Assembly: GCA_014529385.2 (NCBI GenBank)
Contig: CM043958.1
Span: 138,878,398-138,942,397, forward strand
Origin: Adiantum capillus-veneris
Taxonomy: Eukaryota; Streptophyta; Polypodiopsida; Polypodiales; Pteridaceae
DNA length: 64,000 nt
Reading direction: 5' to 3'
In this document: positions 9,241 through 20,244 of the stretch, in pieces
Layout of the letters: each line of letters opens with the position of its first letter
Numbering within the stretch: the stretch's first letter is position 1
Notes under the pieces: generated by a model
Seen by the model: only the letters and a program-made list of their open reading frames with translations
The model's database searches: none
What the model was told of the DNA's origin: nothing
Made by a program: the position numbers and the translations under genes

Positions 9241-10983
9241 TTTTGATCCAATTTCAATTTGAAAAAAGCACCAGGTTGCTATGGACTAGCTCCTTGTATG
9301 GTAAGTTTCTGTCTCTGTTCTGACTCAAAGGTACATGGATCGTGATCCATGTTGAGAAGCCAGTTGAAATTTTGTTACTAACATCAGATTTAACATGATT
9401 GAGAGGTCTTCCAGTACCTTTTTTTTTTGTTGAAATGAATCTCTTGATTGGAGGCTAAGTTGATTTTGTCACTTTGCCTGAGCTTTTGTCAGTTCTGAGT
9501 TGTTGGAATGGTTTCTTGCATCCAATTTCAACTCTGGAAGGACCACTAGACTCTCTGTGATGCCCTCTAGCTATGATACTAGTTTGGTATCAATTTGTGT
9601 AAGGGGAACATGGATCGCGATCCATGTTACTTTGTGTCAAAATACACTGAATTTTGTCCCACAGCTAGTCCTTAGCGTAGTGATGCTGACTATATGGTTT
9701 TTAAATGCCTTAAAGCTTTTTGGACAGACAAAAGTCAGTTTTAGGGTTTATTTCAGTGGTTTCTCCCTTGATCTGATTTTTGCCACCTTTTACCCTCTTT
9801 TTCAAATTTTCTGATAAGGGTCCCTTAGGATAAAGTGCTCCAATTGTTATCACTTCCCTGCTTGTCTTTTATCAGCTCAAACTTTCAAAAAGGTACATAG
9901 ATCGCGATCCATGTTTGGCAAGATTTTGGACTGACACTTTGTGAGCTGCTTACTCAAGGTATGATGATGCTATTCCCCAAGTTTTTTTGGATTTGATCAG
10001 TTTTTTCCAAATGAGAAGCAGGATTTTGTGTCTGTTTTGTGGTTTTTTGTAAACCACTCCTTTTTTGGTATTTTGACCAGCTTTTTTCACTTTTTGTCTA
10101 TGGCTCCTTTTGGAAAAGTTGTTTAACTAGTAATCAGGAGTACACTGGTCAAATCTTAACGTCAGATGTCTACCTGGAACATGGATCGCGATCCATATTG
10201 GGAAGCACTTGGGCATGAAATTTGGTTCTGTTGATTCCTTGCTTCCAGCTGGTCCCAATTCTCATCCCTTTTTGGATTTGGGCAAATAAAAGTTCAGTTT
10301 TTCTCTGTTTTCCCTTTTTTCCAAGGTTTTGGTTTGCTCACCCCAATCTTTTCTTCTAGCCCTCTTTTTCTCACCAAACTCAAGGTTCTGATGTTTGAGA
10401 GCCTATTCTATGCAAAGGAAATAATTTTAGCACATTTTGCCAAAAAGGTACATGGATCCCGATCCATGTTTGGCAAGCAAATTGGTAGTTTTTTGCACTT
10501 TTTCAACAAGTGTTTTTATTCTCTTCTTGAAAATTTTACTGGGTTTGGTCCAGTTTTGAAGCTCTGACCATCACTTCTTCAAGTTTGGTCTTCAACACCA
10601 AAATAAGGTTTTTGACAGTTTTTCCCTCGATCCTTTTGCCCACGAATGATGGTGTAATTTGTTCCTAAGCTACTCCTATAACTGAAGAGAATTTGCAAAC
10701 ATAACTGAACTTAACAGTACGGAAATAAGAACAACGTATGTGGTGGAACAGCTCTTTCCAAGCATGTGAAAAATCAAAGAACGAAATACTATCTTGTACT
10801 TCACTCACAAATTTCTTTGCTCTTAAGGAATAACACTTGCTAGTCTCGAACTCCAGTCTCTATCAAGCACTAAACCTACGTCTAGCTGCTTCACTGTCTA
10901 TGGGTAAGCGGAACGCGTGTCAAAAGCTTGAAGGGATTTTTTTTTTTGGGTACACTGAGTCACTCACCACCTAAGGATCGGTT
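9241..10983 (-). repeat. E1 leader with five ~280-bp spaced palindromic boxes
   Basis: Copies of a 20-bp palindrome occur at 9333-9352, 9607-9626, 9895-9914, 10179-10198 and 10450-10469. The consensus is ACATGGATCGCGATCCATGT. Start-to-start spacings are 274, 288, 284 and 271 bp. Flanks are partly conserved (AAAGGT before, TTGGCAAG after), so these look like diverged tandem monomers. The rest is T-rich without coding potential. The region lies directly inside the primer site at 10984-11001, so it is the untranslated leader of E1. Confidence 0.8.
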
Positions 10984-11001
10984 TCCCCGACAGCGGCGCC
11001 A
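10984..11001 (-). other. E1 primer binding site, tRNA-Asp-like
   Basis: The plus strand reads TCCCCGACAGCGGCGCCA, two mismatches from the tRNA-Asp 3' end seen intact at 2300-2317. It lies one base from the TGTTAGCGGG end of the right LTR, fixing E1 orientation as minus. Confidence 0.75.
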
Positions 11002-11002
11002 A

Positions 11003-11886
11003 TGTTAGCGGGTCACCGCGACAAACGTCTGCAGCATAGCTCTTTTGTACTAACGTAATGTCAATATGCAAGGAAGCGACTCGGGATGGGGCATGGAGAC
11101 TTAATGAGAGTGTCAATCTCATCAAAGTGAACTCAGGGGCTACTCGTTCTACAACAAAAGCAAGTCAACCACTTCCTAGTCGGACAATCAGTATGCGTCC
11201 AATCTCACCTAACGTCATCACGCCTTTTCGGTATCCAGACGTCCCGAATGCCACGAAACTTAAGGAGAGGTATCACAACACTTATGGGCTCAATCCTACC
11301 AAGTTCTGTCACCATTTGGGAAGGTATATAAATCACGATCCATTACAAAAAATGTGCAGAAAAATGAAACAGAAGTACTTGGAAAGACCTTCCTTAAGCA
11401 TAGAAACACTTATCCATGGTCAAAACATTAAAAAAAAACATTTTAACCCCTAAATCAATGCATTTAGCTCACAAACAATACGTCGCGAACCACAACAAAA
11501 TTGGAAATGATTACACTTAGATTGTAGAGCAAGAGACAAGGAACACAATGTGCTATTCGGAATAGAATTCTGATTATCAGCTCATGAGAAAAAAAGATTA
11601 CAAGTTGTAGTCACAAGAAGCCTACACAGTGTACGTTTTTTACTTCCTCCAGCTAATGATACTTTTTCCTTCAAAACTAAGGGTTTTGACTTTAAAAGTT
11701 AGGGGGCTTTCCCATGGCCATCCGACCTCTTACAAAGGTGTAGACTTAGAGAAATAAAGAGGGTATTGTCTAATCACATCATGATTACAACTCATCTTAG
11801 ACTGAATTACATGGTTTTTTTGAAAAAATAGAGTGTCCATAGGGTTTGGTGTGCATACGCCTGTATGCGACTGTATCCACCAAACA
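11003..11886 (-). repeat. E1 5' LTR
   Basis: 884 bases, homologous throughout to 1-877. It begins TGTTAGCGGG and ends CACCAAACA. A degenerate palindrome box lies at 11327-11346, matching the one at 325-344 in the other LTR. The 131-aa ORF at 11058-11453 corresponds to a broken frame in the other LTR and is not called. Confidence 0.8.
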
Positions 11887-12500
11887 ATGGGTAAGCTTGG
11901 TAATACGTTTGATGCCTAAGTATTGGCTCGTATTTCTACGTATTGACTCACCATTTCGGGCTATAAGCTGTGATTTTAGCGCTGATTCCTTTAAAGGGCA
12001 AGATGCAGCAGGGATTCATCTACGTACTGGCTGGTATGATACACTAAGGAGAGAGGTGCAAGTTTGATCTACCCCTTGTGTCTTCGGGCTGATATATAGA
12101 GTTTGGCACAGAGTTTTTGGGTGAGGGTATATTGGAGTCATTGTATATAAAGGGACCGGGTCCAATGGGCCTCTGTTGCATTTGCTACTGGGTTATTGTT
12201 GGGCTGCTAGCGTATTAATGGTGTCGCATTTGGAGTGGTGTATTGTGCATTGTGGTTTGGGTCGTAGTGCATACTCTAATGGAGGTTTTTGTTAATACTG
12301 TTGTGACTGAACAGATTGGATTTAATGGTTTTTTTCAGATAAGGCATGGCTTCATTACAGTTTGTTGGTACAATTTTGGTATTTTTAGGTTTTGGTACCT
12401 CTTCCTCAATCTAATCTAGTGGATTTGTTTGGCTTGATATGCTTAGTTGAGTTTTTTGCCTAAGCCAAGCAATAAACAATTGTTTGATGTATAATACAAT
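11887..12500. other. Unassigned flank between E1 and the Penelope-like array
   Basis: No coding region, repeat or RNA gene recognised. The 73-aa ORF spanning the E1 boundary has no support. Confidence 0.3.
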
Positions 12501-13613
12501 GTTGTTTTTTTTAGGGTTGTAATATGATGCTAAGGACAAGGCTTAGTTAAAGATGGTTGGTTGATAAGTACATGACTCGACATAGCAGGACTTGTTAAAA
12601 GATGGTTGGTCGACTGGGTTTTGGTTTTCAGTAAGCTCTGCATAATATAGTTTTGTGGTTTTGATTATAGGTGACCTTCAAAATTTGGGGTATGGCATAT
12701 TAGTAGTTACCGCTTAAAATCAGTAAAATTGTGATTCTTGGTAGCTCTACAGTACCTGTTCACTGGTTTTTTTTTTGAAAAAATTGGGGTTGCTGCCGCT
12801 TGGCTTGGCAAGACAGTACTGTGTTGATAACGACTTGGCAAACTGATGGTGCTTACTATTCATAAAAAAGCTTTGGGATTGACTTGGTACTGTCTCTTAA
12901 GCATGGCATATTGATCATTGTCACATAAAGCCTGGTAAGGCCCACCGTTTGGGTCGGCTAAGTGAATATTGGGGTTTTTGACCAACTGCGCATTGATGTT
13001 GGATGTTTTTGCTGGGGTTTGTAGGGGAGTTTTTCCCTGTTGCATACCGAAGCTGTACTTGTTCATTACTTGGTTGTTTGGATGAGATAATGCAATACAT
13101 TATTTGCATTCACATGGGCGAGTGTAGTTTCTTGTTTTTTTTAAAAAAAAAAACCCGTATAAGCATCTAGTCTTTATTTGGTTTTGACATTGGGAACTGG
13201 CTCGATACCACTTGGTTTGCTAAGAGATTGGATTCCATATAAACATAAACTATATCTGTGCTGAATAAACAAAAACAAGTTTGAACTATTAATGGAATTT
13301 TTTAGGCTTCTTTTATGGCTTCATATGATGGAGCCTCAATAATCTGGCAAAAAAACTCAAAAAATTGTTTGATGGGGGGATAAGGCACTTGGATTAGAAG
13401 GGGTTATGGCCTTCTAATCAAAATAATATTATATTTATACTAAAAATTAGCTTTGGGATAATAAAACATGTTTCAAAATGGAACACATAAATACTTTGGA
13501 CTAAGTTGTAAAGTTTTAAAAAAAGATGTGAGATGGACATGGATAACAACTCGTATAGTCCATTGATACCTGTAAAACACATCAAGGCAAACGTATTCGT
13601 TGTCTTGGATGCA

Positions 13614-14112
13614 GGTAAGGATTCTATCTTATCTTGGAAAGTTTTTTTGGCTACAGGATTACACACACCTACTGCAAGGGAAGTACTTCTGTTATTTGTA
13701 TATTGGAATGAAGCTTCATTCTTACAAACATTGTACAAAGATAATTCTAAAACTGAGTTGTTTTTGTACGTATCATTTCCCTTATTTTGGAGCCAGCTCT
13801 CTTTTGAATGTAAAAGTTCAATTATGTCTTATTAATTATGATAAAACAGCTACATACACATCCTAAACATAAGGTTTTTTCATTTTTTATGGAGAAATCG
13901 AGATGTTGGCTTTGGAAACAATTCTAAAACTTAGTTCTAAGATGGACCCATAGTCTATAATCCCTTGTTTGGTTGACTGGTGTTAGGTGGTCCTTCATAG
14001 ACTATTTTTTTGGTCTCTTGCGGCTATTATAGTCTTTGACTTTGCCAATTTAAGGTTTACATGCCTAATCTACAGTAATTAATCCTATTTATGTTTATAT
14101 ATTTCCTTTCAG
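13614..14112 (+). other. Candidate retained intron, unit 1
   Basis: A consensus donor (GCAG|GTAAGG) and a consensus acceptor with pyrimidine tract (TTTCCTTTCAG|GACC) bound 499 bases without coding character. The same donor is at 19839 in unit 2 and 25516 in unit 3. Retained introns are a known oddity of Penelope-like elements. No transcript evidence is available. Confidence 0.35.
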
Positions 14113-16232
14113 GACCACAAACATTTTAGAATGACAGCCCGAATGAGTCTAAAACACAACCCTGAGAATCGTACAGAGATTCTTGAGCAGATTAAGTTGT
14201 ACCTTAAAGACCATAAACCAAAAAATGCCCTGGAAGTTAGAACCCGACCTTTCATTGCTAGGAAGGCCAAGGATTGTAATACTTACTACAAAAAGTAGTC
14301 ATAACCTCACTAATTTTTTTGATATATTGCAGACCCTTGCTTTCTCTCAAGGATTGGAATTGACCTCTGAACCCCTCTCTGTGACTACATCTCCTGTCCT
14401 CAGATGTATTAGCAGCTTGGATGCATCTCAACTAATATATGACTCAGCTCTTACCTCATACAGAAAGATGTCTATCTTACACATGTTATCTTTTAATGAT
14501 TGGGTCAAAGTTTTGGCTACCTTAGACAAGGATCCAAGGAGGGTGTGAATTTGATTTCCTAGTACATAGCCGAGCTTCTCATATTCTCTTTACAATACCA
14601 ACAAGAGCTTGCCCTATTCTCTTCTTTTGGGACTGATCTGTTTAACGTTTTGAAGAAACTATGCGGTCTCAATCCATCTTTTTTTAGTACCCCAACTACC
14701 CTTACTATCCTCAAACTGGTGGTATCTTTTGTAGGGATAGTGCGACTCTAGAAGCCGTCAAAGAATTTTAGAGTAATCTTTGCTCCCTCAATGACTCTAT
14801 CCTCTTGGAAATGGTACCAAAAATCTCTAGAGTATTTCCTTTCTTGCTTGCTAAGCAGATTGAAATCGAGTCTTTTGGGGTAGACCAGGAGCTTTGGGTC
14901 TTACCCAACAATGCTTTTTTAGCACAAATTTTAAGTGAAACCTGGGTTTACCTTGCTAATCTCCCTGCCTCTACTGTCGAAGACTACATACTCAAGATCC
15001 TGAAAGGTGGACAATTCCTTGACAAAGGGGAACTCATAAAAGCCCACTTCAACCTCAATCTCATTGACCATTCTAAATGCCCTTCCAATACTAGCCTCTA
15101 CATCCGTACAAAGAGTAACATGGAGTTTGCGAAAAGAAACCCATATTTCTACACAAAATCCATTTGGAATGTTTTTTTCGGTCCTATGTCAAATGTGCCT
15201 GCAAATTTCTTGACCCTAAAGCCTCTCGCAAATCCAGCAGCATGTGGTTTGATCATGCCATTTGGTATATTCTCAACCTTCTTGACCTACTCTTCCCTGG
15301 AAAACCCGTGAACTTTCACCTCTCCCTTATTTGCTCTTCGTTGGGCGGCCAAGCGAAACAGATAGTAATTGCTCAGATTGCCTTTAACATATTTCATGGA
15401 CCAATGCTGAATATCTTGAAGGAACTAAAATATGATGAACCCGGGATCTATCTAACCACTTATTCTAATTATAAAGGTGTAAAGATCATCACTAGCTTAC
15501 TCAAGCCATGTACTGATGAGGATGATTCCCCTTCTCTGAAAAGACCCAATTCTCTTACTACTCCCAACTCTTTCACTTCTTTTTTGACACCAAGCTCTTC
15601 CTCTAATCGAGTGAAGTCTAGTAGCTACACTAGGGGAAGAGGCAAAAACTCCCCAATCAGGAATTTTCTGGAAATGTAATCCTTGATGAACATGCAGGTT
15701 GCTGCGAGCCCTTGTGGAAGAAGGTTTCTCAACAAAAAAGCTCCAAACCAAGACTTGATCTACGTACATTGTCTCTGCCATAATGTACTTCTCGACTGGA
15801 TACAACCTAAAGAACTTTTTTGGGAGTGCTTTGACCTACTTTTGGTAGTCATAAATTACTTGATAAGGTACTTATTGGTTGGATGTATCAATAACCCATT
15901 AAAAACTTGGTCTACAGTAATGATTTTCTTCGGCATGAATCGGTTCATGAATGTACATGCAGTCAGTTTATCACATTTTGCAAAAACTTTGATACATATG
16001 GTATGCATGTTTGTACTTGTGATCTTAGCATCATTGGAAATATCAAACTACGAAGAATCTTGGCCAATGGGCTCAATCACATACCTAACTCTCCCAAAAA
16101 CCCATATCTTGCTCTATCAGCATTACTTAGCTGCTTAACTGACCTTGTCAGTTCTCTCCAACTAGAGAATACATTCCTACTTGACTTAACAAAAGTTGTG
16201 GAAAAATATTTTTTCAAAAAATATAACAAATA
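14113..16232 (+). pseudogene. N-terminal part of Penelope-like polyprotein, unit 1, broken
   Basis: Several frames in series give one protein-like sequence. The blocks include FNDWVKVLATLDKDPRRV, GGQFLDKGELIKAHFNLNLI, SSMWFDHAIWYILNLLDLLF and KELKYDEPGIYLTTYSNYKG, then a Cys-containing block CTCSQFITFCKNFDTYGMHV followed by CTCDLSII and LANGLNHIPN. The last block with spaced cysteines could be a zinc-binding module ahead of the RT. At least four frameshifts or stops interrupt it. The same blocks recur about 6.1 kb downstream in unit 2, which supports real coding ancestry. The function of the N-terminal part is unknown to me. Confidence 0.5.
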
Positions 16233-17576
16233 ACTAGAAAATGGTTATCTACTGATAGCTCATGGTTAACACCAGAACTTGCTCACGATTTTCACAAATT
16301 GGCTAAGAATTGGTTCATAGTCGGGAAAGAATTCACTAGAATTAACACATCCCTACTAACAATTACCAATAACATCTCGAGACACTTAGAAAATTTAGGC
16401 TATATTCTATAGGACACTAAACTACCAGTACTTTTTCCCACTTATAAAATACATAAACAAAAATTCAGATGGATATCTGATGCTTCTAATGATATCTTTA
16501 ATGATATCTTTAATGATATCACCAAGGATATCACTCTGTGTCTTGACCTGATATTGGCTCAGCTTGAACTTATTTGTGCCCCTAAAAAAAAAATCTGCCA
16601 CAACTTTTTACTAATACAATGCAACCCCTTCTGGATAACAAAAACTCTACTGAGGTTTCTCTTAACCTCCCTAAACAAATCTTCCATATTTTTTCAGCAG
16701 ATATTACTCAGTGTTATGAAAACATTCCCTTAGAAGGTGATCTTGGCTTTAAATATGTACTAGCAAAGGTTATTAAAATTGCTTTTTCCAATTCTAGAAA
16801 GAAGATTCTTTTCTACATATCCCTTTCCAGAAAACCTAGATGGATAAAAAAGACATACTCCTTACACCCCTAACACTTCAATGAAGAGAAGCTATGTCTT
16901 TACATATCATGGTTACTCGATAACTGTACTATCCTCTCTGGAGAACCATGTTTTAACCAAAGCCTGGGCATCCCCATGGGGTTCTCCTGCTCTCCACTTA
17001 TGTGTAATATATACCTTGCCTTCTTCGAATACAAATGGTTTCTCAGAGCCATAGAAAGTGTAAATAACAAACTTACACTGTTTGGACACATTTACAGATA
17101 TATGGATGACTTACTAAGCATCGGCCTTCTTAGATGAAATCTTCCATATATATCCTAACTGCCTAAAAATTGAACCACTTCTTTACAAGAGTTCGTAATA
17201 CCTAGTGGAGTTTTCTGCACTTCAGTAAAATTCCTTAACTTTTCTATTTCCATTCATGTACCCTATGTAGGAGGATATGACCGAAAATTTGTATGGAAAA
17301 GAGATCTTCTTAAACTGCCACCTTTTGAGTTCATTAAGAGGAATAATGGTAGGCCTCACAAAGCAGCTCTTAGCACTTGTATCAGCCCGCTTTACTTGAT
17401 TATCTACTCTTCCTTCAATTACCTTCTTGCCTGGGAGGATATTAAGGTACTAATAAAAAAGTATTGCCTTAATGGCTTTAGTAGAAACAAAATAATCAAT
17501 AAAATTATACAATCTCTTACCAACATGACTGGCCTAGGTTACACTTTAACTATAGAATTTTCATTTCTCTAATAAG
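16233..17576 (+). pseudogene. Penelope-like reverse transcriptase, unit 1, broken
   Basis: RT blocks in order: fingers PTYKIHKQKFRWISDAS; motif A ADITQCYENIP near 16700; motif B GIPMGFSCSPLMCNIYLAFF near 16970; motif C YRYMDDLLS at about 17093-17115 with both catalytic aspartates; then a basic C-terminal thumb. A 78-base in-frame deletion relative to unit 2 removes the DKSSN block at about 16325, and GATATCTTTAAT is repeated in tandem near 16490-16520. Stops and frameshifts make it non-functional. The GIPMG motif B and the (Y/R)YMDD motif C are the reason for the Penelope-like call. Confidence 0.65.
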
Positions 17577-17577
17577 G

Positions 17578-17606
17578 TAGAAGGCCCATTCACAATGGGC
17601 CTACTA
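17578..17606 (+). other. 3' hairpin after the RT, unit 1
   Basis: An inverted repeat with 13-base arms and a CAC loop overlaps the RT stop codon. One A-A mismatch is present here; the copy at 23772-23800 is perfect. It precedes the AC tract by about 37 bases. Confidence 0.7.
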
Positions 17607-17641
17607 TCGACTCATTGTGTTTGGTGCCTGGGATAGGGTGG

Positions 17642-17643
<2 letters not shown>

Positions 17644-17730
<87 letters not shown>
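17644..17730. repeat. (AC)n microsatellite, unit 1 3' end
   Basis: An AC run of about 87 bases just downstream of the RT. The same position in unit 2 carries a shorter run (23838-23872), so the tract belongs to the element. ORFs on both strands crossing it are repeat artefacts. Confidence 0.9.
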
Positions 17731-17732
<2 letters not shown>

Positions 17733-17797
17733 GTTACTTGCCTATAAGATTCTCTAGCATAATTGACATCCTGGATTCTACTAAACACGTTTCCTAG

Positions 17798-18254
17798 CAT
17801 TAAGAAGAGGATGGGGTCTAGGAGGGCCTCTTTATTTGCCATGAGATTATGGAGGTGATTAATTTTGACAAATAGGTGTATGCCATGTGTGCAAGAATGG
17901 TGGGTGTGTAAGATGGTCAAGGAATGCACTCCCCCCCCCCCCCCACAAAAGGAAGTGGACAACTTTATGATTTTTGGCCTTCCATAACTCTTACATAAAA
18001 TCTCCGAATTGAGCGGAGATTTTAAATCTGAGATCTACATGTTGAGCTCTTTCCATGGATATGTTACATGATATGGTTTTGCGCACTAGATTTTAAATTT
18101 CATTTTGGGGGGAAAAATTGAATTCAAATAAACTAGCCGTTTTGCTTGTTTGAATTCAAAAGCTGTCATTTGATTGGTTTCTTAATACTAGAGGTTTGAC
18201 TCCCTTAAAATTCCAAATAAAGAGGCCCTCCTAGACCCCATTCTCCTCCTAATG
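17798..18254. mobile_element. MITE-like element with 41-bp terminal inverted repeats
   Basis: 457 bases absent from the equivalent site between units 2 and 3 (near 23940). The ends are 41-base inverted repeats, 17798-17838 and 18214-18254, beginning CATTAAGAAG and ending CTCCTCCTAATG. They share the core TGGGGTCTAGGAGGGCCTCT and match at about 38 of 41 positions. There is no coding capacity. An internal C14 run lies at 17931-17944. No clear target-site duplication is visible, and the terminal sequence does not match Stowaway, Tourist or hAT ends that I know. Confidence 0.65.
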
Positions 18255-19838
18255 TTTCACTATATAGGGTATCCACCATGGGATATGGCCCTTATAAATT
18301 GTAAGTAATACTAAAAACTTAAAAAAGTGGTATACTACCTTTTGTAAACCTGGCCGTGAAGGCGCTGTGGTGGTTTTTTACCTTGGTAAACCGTATCACA
18401 AGTGGCTTCGCAGTCTCGGATCCCCAGGAGGGGCTCGCTCCACTCATTACTCTCTCCACACTACACAGTGATGATGGCCTTCCTCCTTCTTCTATTTAAG
18501 AGATGAGGGTGCAACTCTACCCCTCACTTACCTTTTTGTGAGCTGATGCTTGCGTAAATTGTAAAGGACTGTGTATCTATTCTCTACTGCATCAAAATAT
18601 GGAGCTTGCAACACAAACAACATAGATTGGCTACTTTGCTTGTTATCATGAGTTCCGTTGCAAACCTACTTTTTAGGGCAATATAACTGTTATGGTGTTG
18701 CTCTATCAGTTTGATGGTATGGAAAATTGTGTGGTTTTGACTCAGTGTAGCAGAACTAGTTTAAAGATGGTTGGTTGATAACTACATGACATATGGTTGA
18801 TGGTTTTTTGGCAAACCTTTGACCCCACTACTGGGTTTCGGTTTTCAGTAAGCTCTGCAAAATACAGTTCCGTGGTTTTCATTATAGGAGATCTTTAAAA
18901 TTTGGGGTATGGAATATTAGTTGTTACCACTTAAACTCAGTAAAATGCTAATTCTTGGTAGCTCTACGTTAACTGTTCACTGGTTTTTTTTGAAAAAATT
19001 GGGGTTGCTGCCACTTGGCTTGGCAAGGCAGCACTCTGTCGATGATGCCCTGACAAACTGATGGTGCTGACTGTTCATAAAAAAGCTTTGGGATTGACTT
19101 GGTACTATCTCTTAAGCATGGTATATTGATCACTGTCACATAAAGCCTGGTAAGGCCCACGGTTAGGGTTGGCTAAGTGAATATTGAGGTTTTTGACCAA
19201 CTATGCATTGATGTTGGATGCTTTTGCTGGAGTTTGTGGGGGAGTTTGCCCTGGTTGCATACCGATGCTATACTTGTTCATTACTTGGTTGTTTGGATGA
19301 GTAAATGTAATACATTATTTGGATTCACATGGGCGGGTGTAGTTTCTTGTTTTTTTTTTAAAAGCCCGTATAAGCATCTAGTCCTTTTTTGGTTTTGACA
19401 TTTGGAACTGGCTGGATACCACTTGGTTTGATAAGAGATTGGATTCCATATAAACATAAACTGTATCTATTCTGAATAAACAAAAACAAGTTTGAACTAT
19501 TAATGGAAATTTTTAGGCTTCTTTTATGGCTTCATATGATGGAGCGTCATTAATTTCGCAAAATAACTCAAAAAGATGTTTGATGGGGGGATAAGGCACT
19601 TTGACTAGAAGGGGGTTATGGCCTTCTAGTCAAAAGAATATTATATTTATACTAAAACTTAACTTTGGGATAATAAAACATTTTTTTTTAAATGGAACAC
19701 ATAAATACTTTGGACTAAGCTTGTAAAGTTTAAAAGAAAGTTGTAAGATGGACATGGATAACAACTGGTATAGTCCATTGATACTTGTAAAACACATCCA
19801 AGGCTAACATATATGTTGTCTTGTTTGGATGGATGCAG

Positions 19839-20244
19839 GTAAGGACTCTATCTTCTCTTGGAAAGTTTTTTTGGCTACCTACAAGATTACACATACACCT
19901 ACTGCAAGGGAAGTACTTCTGTTATTTGTATACTGGAATGAGGCTTCATTCATACAAACATTGTACAAAGATAATTCTAAGACTGAGTTGTTTTTGTACG
20001 TATCATCTCCCTTATTTTGGAGCTAGCTGCCTTTTGAATGTAAAAGTTCAATTATGTCTTATTAATTATGATAAAACAGCTACACACACATCCTAAACAT
20101 AAGGTTTTTCCATTTTTATGGAGAAATCGGGACGTTGGCTTTGGAAACTAATTGTAGAACTTTGTTCTAAGATGGACCCATAGTCTATAATCCTTTTTTT
20201 GGTTGACTGGTGTTAGGTGGTCCTTCAGAGGCTTTTCCTTTCAG
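19839..20244 (+). other. Candidate retained intron, unit 2
   Basis: The donor GCAG|GTAAGG and the acceptor CCTTTCAG|GACC match unit 1. The interval is about 93 bases shorter than in unit 1 because of a deletion near the 3' end, yet both splice-like ends are kept. Confidence 0.35.

Larger units (their letters stand above)
1..11886 (-). mobile_element. E1: minus-strand LTR retrotransposon with nested insertions
   Basis: Two directly repeated LTRs lie at 1-877 (cut by the window edge) and 11003-11886. They begin TGTTAGCGGG and end CACCAAACA on the plus strand, so the element reads TGTTTGGTGG...GCTAACA on the minus strand. A purine tract on the minus strand (878-890) abuts the left LTR and a tRNA-Asp-like primer site (10984-11001) abuts the right LTR. 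Both signals point to minus-strand orientation with the 5' end at 11886. The interior holds palindromic leader repeats, an unrecognised ORF, and foreign LTR elements. The left target-site duplication is outside the window, so insertion boundaries cannot be proved. No gag-pol clearly belonging to E1 itself was found, so it may be non-autonomous or gutted. Confidence 0.75.
12500..17797 (+). mobile_element. Penelope-like retroelement, array unit 1
   Basis: This is the first of three head-to-tail units. Homology with unit 2 starts near 12500-12551 (AAAGATGGTTGGTTGATAA, also at about 18760 and 24440). About 1.6 kb of non-coding 5' sequence is followed by coding blocks from about 14110 to 17575, then a hairpin and an AC tract. 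The reverse transcriptase motifs (see the RT entry) are of the type typical of Penelope-like elements. No GIY-YIG endonuclease was seen at either end, as in endonuclease-deficient Athena/Coprina-type elements. The class assignment is by motif recognition only. Confidence 0.6.

Noticed and set aside
15497-15805. 102-aa minus-strand ORF opposite the Penelope-like N-terminal region
   Set aside because: It is antisense to conserved coding blocks and not maintained in unit 2.
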